In this document: positions 1 through 4,723 of the stretch, piece after piece
Position numbering within the stretch: the first letter of the stretch is position 1
How the letters are laid out: each line of letters starts with the position of its first letter
Source: Actinomycetota bacterium
GTDB taxonomy: Bacteria; Actinomycetota; Acidimicrobiia; Acidimicrobiales; JAFATL01
Direction of reading: 5' to 3'
NCBI GenBank assembly: GCA_019243975.1
Contig: JAFATL010000548.1
Location: 1 to 6,734 of the forward strand
DNA length: 6,734 bases
Translations under genes and position numbers: made by a program
The notes under the pieces: generated by a model
Databases searched by the model: none
The model's input: the letters and a program-made list of their open reading frames with translations, nothing else
Told to the model about the DNA's origin: nothing

Positions 1-90
1 TGCGCCATCCGCGACGCGTCGGTGTTCGCACACGCGGCGACGCGGGCCGGGCTGCACCCGACCCGCGTCCCCGACGTGATCTCGCTCTGA
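1..90 (+). CDS. 3' end of an unrecognised protein-coding gene (partial)
   Basis: Frame 1 is open from the left edge to a TGA at 88-90 and codes for 29 residues that end in HPTRVPDVISL. The composition is ordinary for a soluble protein (Ala, Arg, Asp and Val rich, with no long hydrophobic run), and the third codon positions are almost all G or C, as in the clear genes of this window. I do not recognise the family from so short a C-terminus. The gene converges on the substrate-binding protein gene, with 10 bp between the two stop codons, and its stop codon lies in the left arm of a perfect hairpin. It therefore probably belongs to a separate transcription unit to the left. Nothing visible links it to the transporter. 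Confidence 0.6.
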   Translation, partial: CAIRDASVFAHAATRAGLHPTRVPDVISL

Positions 91-104
91 CCCAGACGGG
101 TCAG
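87..104. terminator. Hairpin spanning both stop codons of a convergent gene pair
   Basis: CTGACCC at 87-93 and GGGTCAG at 98-104 form a perfect 7-bp stem with a 4-base AGAC loop. The left arm contains the TGA of the rightward gene (88-90). The right arm contains the TGA of the leftward gene (101-103, read on the minus strand). There is no real T tract on either side (CTCTTG to the right, none to the left), so it is not a classical intrinsic terminator. It may be a GC-rich bidirectional transcript-end signal of the kind suspected in actinobacteria. The stem is seen in the sequence; its function is inferred. Confidence 0.5.
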
Positions 105-1027
105 CTCTTGACGAAGCCCTCGGACTTCAGCCAGCTGTGGGCGACGGTCTCGGGATCTTCCTTGTCGACGTCGGCCCGCTTATCGAGCGCCGCCAGCTCC
201 GACGTGCTCATGGCTGCCGACACCTTGTTGAGCGTCGTCTTGATCTCGTCGTTGAGCGCCTTGGTGCGGATCACCGGGGTGAGGTTGTCGGCCAGCTGCA
301 GGTGCTTGTCGTCCTGCAGGATCACGAAGCCGTCCTGGTCGACGGTGCCGTCGGTGGTGCCGAGCTCGGCCACGTCGACGTTGCCGTTCTTGAGCGCGGT
401 CTTGACCTCGGGACTGTCGAACTTGAACGGCAGCAGTTCCTTGAACGTGATGCCGTACACGCTCTTGAGCCCGAGTGCGCAGTACGGGCGCTGCGCGCAT
501 TCGGCCGGGGCGCCCAGCTTGAGCTGCCCCGCAACCGCGGCCAGATCCGACAGCTTGGTCAGGTGGTACTTGTCGGCGGTCGCCTTGGTGACGGCGAACG
601 CGTTTGCGTCGATGGCCGGCGACGCCTCCAGGGCGGTCAGCCCGGCGCTGCCGATCTGGGCGTTGAGCTTGTCGACGGTCTCCTTGGCGTCGGCCGTCGC
701 CAGGCCCGTCCCCTTGTCGACGTACTCGAGCAATGTGGCCGCGTAGTCGGGGAACAGGTCGATGTTCCCCCCGGTGGCCGCCGGGTAGTACACCTCGCGC
801 GCGCCGAGGTTGTACTTGCGGTTGACCTTGTACCCCTTGGCCTCCAGGGCGCCGGCGTAGGCCTCGGCCATGATCGTGCTCTCGGAGAAGTTGGCGGAGC
901 CGATCGTGAGCGTCGTCTTGGTGCTCGTCGACGATGACGGCGACGAGGACTTCTTCGACGAGCCGCACGCGCCGGCGACCAGCGCCAGCGCGACAGTGCT
1001 CACGACCACGTACCGGTACATCCGCAT
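101..1027 (-). CDS. proX: Glycine betaine/choline-type ABC importer substrate-binding lipoprotein (ProX/OpuBC/OsmF family)
   Basis: This is the extracytoplasmic receptor of the quaternary-amine ABC importer. It is expected to bind betaine, choline or a related compound and deliver it to the two permeases coded just upstream. From the chosen ATG the protein has 308 residues: a short hydrophobic signal (about 6-20), a lipobox-like VAGAC with Cys21 as the lipidation site, and a Ser/Thr/Lys linker (22-39). An OpuAC-type domain follows, opening with TIGSANFSESTIMAEAYAG (41-59) and including GGNIDLFPDY (86-95), which match the usual GS-NF-E and G-IDL-P-Y signatures. Two cysteines sit close together in CAQRPYC (177-183). 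The ATG at 1025-1027 is preferred over an in-frame GTG at 1037-1039 because GGAGG lies 5 bases before the ATG and the GTG would overlap it; another ATG two codons later is too far from the SD for a good fit. It is the last gene of a three-gene unit, 23 bp after permease B. The symbol follows mycobacterial ProXVWZ naming; the true ligand is not shown. Confidence 0.92.
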   Translation of the reverse strand: MRMYRYVVVSTVALALVAGACGSSKKSSSPSSSTSTKTTLTIGSANFSESTIMAEAYAGALEAKGYKVNRKYNLGAREVYYPAATGGNIDLFPDYAATLLEYVDKGTGLATADAKETVDKLNAQIGSAGLTALEASPAIDANAFAVTKATADKYHLTKLSDLAAVAGQLKLGAPAECAQRPYCALGLKSVYGITFKELLPFKFDSPEVKTALKNGNVDVAELGTTDGTVDQDGFVILQDDKHLQLADNLTPVIRTKALNDEIKTTLNKVSAAMSTSELAALDKRADVDKEDPETVAHSWLKSEGFVKS

Positions 1028-1032
1028 GCAGA

Positions 1033-1037
1033 CCTCC
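1033..1037 (-). promoter_or_regulatory. Strong Shine-Dalgarno GGAGG of the substrate-binding protein gene
   Basis: The minus strand reads GGAGG, then TCTGC, then ATG, which is ideal spacing for the ATG at 1025-1027. This decides the start codon: the longer reading frame beginning at GTG 1037-1039 would overlap this SD. The SD lies in a small potential hairpin, AGACC-GTGGA-GGTCT (1030-1044), so that two of its five bases are paired and three are in the loop. Confidence 0.8.
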
Positions 1038-1050
1038 ACGGTCTCGAGGA

Positions 1051-1788
1051 TCAGACGGGTCCCAGCACCTCGGCCGCGCCCGCGAACGGTTCATTCTTGA
1101 CCACATCCGGCGGTCCGGGTCGAGTCGGGCGAACACCGCGTGGTGTCAGCCACCGCTGCACGAGGCCCAGGGCGAGCTCGGTGCCGAACGCCAGCACCAG
1201 CACCATCACCGCCCCGGCGAAGATCTGCACGTCGTCACGGGCCCCCAGCCCGTCGACGATGTAGCGGCCCAGGCCGCCCCAAGCCACGACCGCGGCCAGC
1301 GTCGCGGTGGCCACCACCTGCACCGCGGCGGTGCGGACACCCGCCATGATCAGCGGCAACGCGAGCGGGAGTTCCACCCGAACGAGCGTCTGCATCGGCG
1401 TGAGGCCCATGCCTTCGCTCGCCTCGCGCAGCTCGGGGTCGACCCCCCGCACGCCGGTGTACGCGTTGGTGAGGATCGGAGGCATCGCCAGGAGGAACAG
1501 CGCGGCGAACGCGGGCACGGCGCCGATCTCGCCCGAGACCTGCTCGGCGATCACGAGGACGGCGAACGAGGGCACCGCCCGCCCGATGTTGGAGACGTTG
1601 ACGGCCAGGGGCCCGCCCCGGCCGACATGGCCCAGCCACACGCCGATCGGCAGCGCCACCGCCGCGGCCGCCACCGTCACCACGACCGACATCACGACGT
1701 GCTGCTCCATGCGGTGCGGGATGCCGCCGACCCCGTGCCAGTGGCTCGACGCCGTGAACCAGTGGACGACCTCGGAGAGGAAGTGCAC
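1051..1788 (-). CDS. Osmoprotectant ABC importer permease B (ProW/ProZ, OpuBB/OpuBD-like)
   Basis: This is a 245-residue inner-membrane subunit of the betaine/choline-type importer. Hydrophobic segments lie at about 32-53, 68-82, 90-108, 144-170 and 189-210. The cytoplasmic EAA loop that contacts the ATPase is clear at about 119-150 and contains LREASEGMGLTPMQ followed by VELPLALPLIMAG, characteristic of binding-protein-dependent permeases. WGGLG (170-174) is the usual Gly-rich turn of this family. The GTG start directly follows the TAG of permease A with no base between them, and GAGG lies 9 bases upstream inside permease A, so translation is probably coupled. The C-terminus (about 216-245) is a Pro-rich hydrophilic tail with no recognised function. 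Together with permease A it would form a heterodimeric channel. The family call is firm; which homologue (W or Z) it corresponds to is not determined. Confidence 0.92.
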   Translation of the reverse strand: MHFLSEVVHWFTASSHWHGVGGIPHRMEQHVVMSVVVTVAAAAVALPIGVWLGHVGRGGPLAVNVSNIGRAVPSFAVLVIAEQVSGEIGAVPAFAALFLLAMPPILTNAYTGVRGVDPELREASEGMGLTPMQTLVRVELPLALPLIMAGVRTAAVQVVATATLAAVVAWGGLGRYIVDGLGARDDVQIFAGAVMVLVLAFGTELALGLVQRWLTPRGVRPTRPGPPDVVKNEPFAGAAEVLGPV

Positions 1789-2454
1789 CTAGCTGCGCCT
1801 CGCTCGGGCCCAGGGCGTGGCGATGCGCTCCACGCCCAGCAACGCCACGTCGGCGATCACTGCCAGCACGACCGACAGCACGGAGCCGACGATCAGCGGC
1901 GTGTGGAACTCGCGGCCGAGCCCGTCGTAGATGAGTTGCCCGAGGCCCCCGAGCCCGATCAGCGCGGTGATCGTCACCAGCCCGATCGTCGTGACGGTGG
2001 CGATGCGGATGCCCGCGATGATCGCGGGCAGGGCGAGGGGCAACTCGATGCGCACCAGCAGCCGCATCGGTCCGAAGCCCATGCCCCGCGCCGCCTCCCG
2101 GATCTCGTCGGGCACGGCCTCGAGGCCGGCGAGCACGTTGCGCACGAGGATCAACAGCGTGTAGCCGACCAGCATGATCTCGGCCGTCAACGCGCTGAGA
2201 CCGGTGATCGGGAGCAGCAGGCCGATCGCCGCCAACGACGGGATCGTGTAGACGACGCCCGTGCCGCCGAGGATGAACGCCTCGGAGCGGGGGTACCGGC
2301 GGGCGACGAGGGCCAGGGGCAGCGAGATCACCAGGCCGATGGCGACGGCCACCGCGGTGAGCTCGATGTGCTGGCGGGTGTCCTTCCAGATCAGGTGGCC
2401 GTGGCTGGTGACCCAGGGCCACCAGATCCACGAGTTGGGCCCGGTGGCCAGCAC
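1789..2454 (-). CDS. Osmoprotectant ABC importer permease A (ProW/OpuBB-like), first gene of the minus-strand unit
   Basis: This is a 221-residue membrane subunit of the same importer. Hydrophobic segments lie at about 30-52, 60-83, 88-110, 143-168 and 186-208. The EAA loop at about 117-148 reads EIREAARGMGFGPM, then IELPLALPAIIAG, and is followed by GLGGLGQLIYDGLG, all typical of ProW/OpuBB proteins. The N-terminus (WIWWPWVTSHGHLIWKDTRQ) resembles the usual start of such permeases, which supports the GTG at 2452-2454; I found no in-frame start upstream. No SD precedes it, but TATCTT ends 6 bases before the GTG, the geometry of a -10 box for a leaderless transcript. It abuts permease B (TAG then GTG) and is 17 bp from the divergent ATPase start. 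Confidence 0.92.
   Translation of the reverse strand: MLATGPNSWIWWPWVTSHGHLIWKDTRQHIELTAVAVAIGLVISLPLALVARRYPRSEAFILGGTGVVYTIPSLAAIGLLLPITGLSALTAEIMLVGYTLLILVRNVLAGLEAVPDEIREAARGMGFGPMRLLVRIELPLALPAIIAGIRIATVTTIGLVTITALIGLGGLGQLIYDGLGREFHTPLIVGSVLSVVLAVIADVALLGVERIATPWARARRS
1798..1801 (-). promoter_or_regulatory. Probable weak Shine-Dalgarno GAGG of permease B
   Basis: GAGG on the minus strand lies 9 bases before the GTG start at 1786-1788, inside the last codons of permease A. Since the two genes abut, ribosomes ending permease A could restart here. The core is short, so support is moderate. Confidence 0.45.
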
Positions 2455-2471
2455 GCGACGAAGATAGTTCC
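2455..2471. promoter_or_regulatory. 17-bp divergent start region with overlapping -10-like boxes (permeases left, ATPase right)
   Basis: The whole space between two GTG starts is 17 bp, and its AT-rich core AAGATAGTT (2461-2469) stands out in GC-rich surroundings. Leftward, TATCTT (2461-2466 on the minus strand) ends 6 bases before the permease A GTG. Rightward, GAAGAT (2460-2465) ends 6 bases before the ATPase GTG, and GATAGT (2463-2468) is another possible box. Each of the first two has A at the second and T at the last -10 position. The two start codons are 18 bp apart, and no SD fits either gene. I infer a bidirectional promoter making two leaderless mRNAs. Any -35 element or operator must lie inside the coding sequences. 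Confidence 0.5.
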
Positions 2472-3479
2472 GTGATCCGGCTGGAACGGCTGACGAAGCG
2501 CTTCGGCGGGCGCGTGGCGGTCGACGAGCTGACCCTCGAAGTGCCCGAGGGCGAGACGTGCGTGCTCGTTGGGCCGTCGGGCTGTGGCAAGACCACCACC
2601 ATGAAGATGATCAACCGGCTGGTGGAGCCCACCAGCGGTCGCATCTACATCGACGACGACGACGTCACCGACGTCGACCCGGTGAAGCTCCGGCGTCGCA
2701 TCGGTTACGTGATCCAGCAGGTCGGCCTGTTCCCCCACCTCACCATCGCCGACAACGTGGCCACCGTTCCGCGCTTGCTCGGATGGGAGAAGGACCGCAT
2801 CCGCTCGCGCGTCGACGAGCTTCTCGATCTGGTCGGCCTCGACCACGCCGAGTTCGCCCGGCGCTACCCCAACGAACTCTCGGGTGGGCAGCGCCAACGC
2901 GTCGGCGTGGCGCGCGCCCTGGCGGCCGACCCGCCCGTGCTGTTGATGGACGAACCGTTCGGCGCCATCGACCCCATCACCCGCACCCGCCTGCAGGGCG
3001 AGTTCCTCCGCCTGCAAGCCGAGCTGCACAAGACCGTCGTGTTCGTCACCCACGACATCGAGGAAGCGGTGCGCATGGGTGACCGCATCGCCATCCTTCG
3101 GCAAGGCGGCGTGCTCGAGCAGTACGACACGCCCGCGCAGGTGCTGGGGAACCCGGCGTCGCCGTTCGTCGCCAGCTTCGTCGGTGCCGACCGGGGCCTC
3201 AAACGTCTCACCGTCACACCGATCGACCCGGGCTGCCTCGAGCCGTGCCCGCCGCAGCTCGACGGCCTGCCCACCGTGGCCGTGTCGGCGACGCTCAAGG
3301 ACGCGCTGGCCGAGATGCTGCAGCACGACCGCGCCGACGTCGCGGTGGTCGACGGCGAACGGTGCGTCGGCGTGCTGACCCTGGCCGCCCTGCACGCCGC
3401 CGCCCGCCGTTCCGTCGATGGGTCAGACGGTGGTCGCACCTCTGAAGTACGGCAAGAGGACCTCGGGGACGGCGACTGA
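2472..3479 (+). CDS. proV: Osmoprotectant ABC importer ATPase (ProV/OpuCA family) with a single C-terminal CBS-like unit
   Basis: This is the cytoplasmic ATPase that would power the importer formed with the divergent permease genes. All ABC motifs are intact over 335 residues: Walker A GPSGCGKTT (34-42), Q-loop YVIQQVGLFPH (79-89), signature LSGGQ (136-140), Walker B VLLMDE (156-161), and the switch His194 in VTHDIEEA. After the NPASPFVASFVG element (227-238), typical of ProV/OpuCA, comes a linker and one CBS-like unit (about 267-312, from LPTVAV to LAALHAA). Many OpuCA proteins have a tandem pair, so this C-terminus looks shortened. Residues 318-335 are a Gly/Asp-rich tail coded opposite the end of serS; the two genes overlap by 57 bp. 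The GTG start has no SD and lies 17 bp from the divergent permease start. The family is certain; the symbol follows mycobacterial naming. Confidence 0.94.
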   Translation: MIRLERLTKRFGGRVAVDELTLEVPEGETCVLVGPSGCGKTTTMKMINRLVEPTSGRIYIDDDDVTDVDPVKLRRRIGYVIQQVGLFPHLTIADNVATVPRLLGWEKDRIRSRVDELLDLVGLDHAEFARRYPNELSGGQRQRVGVARALAADPPVLLMDEPFGAIDPITRTRLQGEFLRLQAELHKTVVFVTHDIEEAVRMGDRIAILRQGGVLEQYDTPAQVLGNPASPFVASFVGADRGLKRLTVTPIDPGCLEPCPPQLDGLPTVAVSATLKDALAEMLQHDRADVAVVDGERCVGVLTLAALHAAARRSVDGSDGGRTSEVRQEDLGDGD

Positions 3480-3486
3480 CCCGTCG
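3416..3486. terminator. Long-loop inverted repeat bracketing the ATPase/serS overlap
   Basis: GGGTCAG (3420-3426) pairs with CTGACCC (3476-3482). Outside these arms the stem continues with a T-G wobble and then A-T, G-C and C-G pairs (3416-3419 with 3483-3486), about 11 bp in all, enclosing 49 bases. The left arm holds the serS stop (3423-3425, minus strand) and the right arm holds the ATPase stop (3477-3479). The loop is long and there is no T tract, so terminator activity is uncertain. It is recorded because the arms are the same 7-mer as in the hairpin at 87-104. Confidence 0.3.
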
Positions 3487-4697
3487 GGCTGGCGGTACGT
3501 CTCCACCACCGCGGCCCACACGCGCGGTACTGCAAGGGCGGACCCGTTGAGGGTGTGCACGAAGGCGGTGCCGCCGCCGCTCGGCTTGTAGCGCACGTTG
3601 GCCCGGCGGGCCTGGTAGTCGGTGAACCAGCTCACCGACGACACCTCCAGCCACATGTCGCAGCCAGGCGCGTAGACCTCGAGGTCGTACTGGCGCGCAT
3701 GCGACTGCCCGAGGTCGCCGGTGCAGATGTCGAGCAAGCGGTACGGCAAACCGAGCGCCTTGATCGTGCCCTCGGCCCGCTCCAGCAGCTCGGCGTGCAT
3801 GGCCGGCGCTTCGTCGGGCGTCGTGTAGGCCAGGATCTCGACCTTGTCGAACTCGTGCACGCGCAGCAGGCCGCGCGTGTCGCGGCCCGCGGCGCCCGCC
3901 TCGCGGCGGTAGCACGGCGTGTACGCCATCAGCCGCATCGGCAGGTCGTCTTCGGCCAGCACCTCGTCGCGGCCGATCGAGGTGAGCGGCACCTCGGCCG
4001 TCGGGATCGCCCACAGGTCGTCGCGCTCGAGGTGGTAGGCGTCGTCGGCGAACTTCGGTAGCTGCCCGGTGGCGACGAGCGTGTCGGTGCGGGCCAACGT
4101 CGGCGGGCGGATCTCCTCGAAGGCGTCGGCGTTGCGGTCGAGGGCCAACTGGCACAGGGCCCGGGTGAGGGTGGCCCCACCCTTGCGGTACATGGCGAAC
4201 ATCGAGCCGGCGATCTTGGCGCCCCGCTCGAGGTCGAGGATGCCGAGGGCGGCGCCCGTCTCCCAGTGGGGCACGCGTTGGTGTGAGCCGTATGAGTCGG
4301 GGTCGAAACCCTCGATCCGCACGACGACGTTCTCTTCCGGGCCGGCGCCGTCGGGGGCGTCGTCGTTGGGCAGGTTGGGGATACGCAACATCGCGTCACG
4401 CAGCTCGGCTTCGGCGGCCGACGCTTCGGCGGTGACGTCCTTCTCCTCGCCCTTGAGCCGGCGACCCTCTTCGACCAGTTCCTTGGCCTTCGCCTCGTCG
4501 CCGGCCTTGCGGGCCTGCTGGCTCTCCTTGGCGATGGCGTTCGAGCGAGCGCGCAGCTCGTCGCGCGTGGAGGCCAGCTCGCGCGCCCGCGTGTCGAGGG
4601 CGGCGGCCCGCTCGACCTCGGCCGCCGGCACGCCCTTGCGGGCCAGCGCGGCCTTCACGCGGTCGAGATCGGTGCGAAGGAGGCGCACATCGATCAT
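3423..4697 (-). CDS. serS: Seryl-tRNA synthetase (class II, bacterial type)
   Basis: It charges tRNA-Ser (and tRNA-Sec where present) with serine through seryl-adenylate, in the cytoplasm. The length of 424 residues is normal for bacterial SerRS. Residues 1-110 form the Arg/Lys/Glu/Ala-rich helical hairpin that contacts the long variable arm of tRNA-Ser. The catalytic core follows: TAEVPLT (233-239) at the serine/ATP site, motif 2 as YRREAGAAGRDTRGLLRVHEF (about 263-283, with the conserved first arginines and HEF), and motif 3 as NGSALAVPRVWAAVVE (384-399), ending in VPEVLLPY (410-417). The ATG at 4695-4697 fits the family start (MIDVRLLR). It has no SD; TAGCGT on the minus strand lies 9 bases upstream, so a leaderless or very short leader is likely. 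It diverges from an ABC exporter operon 26 bp away, and its last 18 codons and stop overlap the importer ATPase gene. There is no sign of damage. Confidence 0.97.
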   Translation of the reverse strand: MIDVRLLRTDLDRVKAALARKGVPAAEVERAAALDTRARELASTRDELRARSNAIAKESQQARKAGDEAKAKELVEEGRRLKGEEKDVTAEASAAEAELRDAMLRIPNLPNDDAPDGAGPEENVVVRIEGFDPDSYGSHQRVPHWETGAALGILDLERGAKIAGSMFAMYRKGGATLTRALCQLALDRNADAFEEIRPPTLARTDTLVATGQLPKFADDAYHLERDDLWAIPTAEVPLTSIGRDEVLAEDDLPMRLMAYTPCYRREAGAAGRDTRGLLRVHEFDKVEILAYTTPDEAPAMHAELLERAEGTIKALGLPYRLLDICTGDLGQSHARQYDLEVYAPGCDMWLEVSSVSWFTDYQARRANVRYKPSGGGTAFVHTLNGSALAVPRVWAAVVETYRQPDGSVAVPEVLLPYFRGATTV

Positions 4698-4723
4698 GGA
4701 GAGAGGACGCTAGCTTCCCTCCG
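4698..4723. promoter_or_regulatory. 26-bp divergent start region around a GCTAGC palindrome (serS left, ABC exporter right)
   Basis: Both starts lack a correctly placed SD. The palindrome GCTAGC (4709-4714) contributes to two overlapping -10-like boxes of the form TANNNT: TAGCTT (4711-4716) ends 7 bases before the exporter ATG, and TAGCGT (4707-4712 on the minus strand) ends 9 bases before the serS ATG. The purine run at 4698-4707 is 16 bases from the exporter ATG, too far to be a good SD. I infer divergent, leaderless or nearly leaderless transcription, with any -35 elements inside the opposing genes. There is no experimental support. Confidence 0.45.

Noticed and set aside
1028..1039. Upstream GTG start (1037-1039) for the binding-protein gene, adding four residues
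   Set aside because: The GTG overlaps the GGAGG that serves as SD for the ATG at 1025-1027, and the ATG gives a normal lipoprotein signal.
93..1061. Exact 10-base repeat CAGACGGGTC at 93-102 and 1052-1061
   Set aside because: One copy is in the hairpin next to the binding-protein gene and the other is in the end of permease B. The flanks do not match, and such a short GC-rich repeat is not strong evidence of a shared element.
934..2475. A 513-codon open frame on the plus strand
   Set aside because: It lies opposite both permease genes and the start of the binding-protein gene. Its product is a monotonous Arg, His, Asp, Gln and Gly string with no domain, as expected from the antisense of high-GC genes. 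The minus-strand genes have clear family motifs.
1235..2644. A 469-codon open frame on the minus strand
   Set aside because: It is out of frame with the two permeases on the same strand and rich in Arg, Ala, Gly and Pro with no recognisable motif. It is a GC-driven shadow.
2391..3395. A 334-codon open frame on the minus strand opposite the importer ATPase
   Set aside because: The ATPase on the plus strand has every ABC motif in order. The opposite frame has a biased composition (His, Asp, Gly, Val, Arg) and no known domain.
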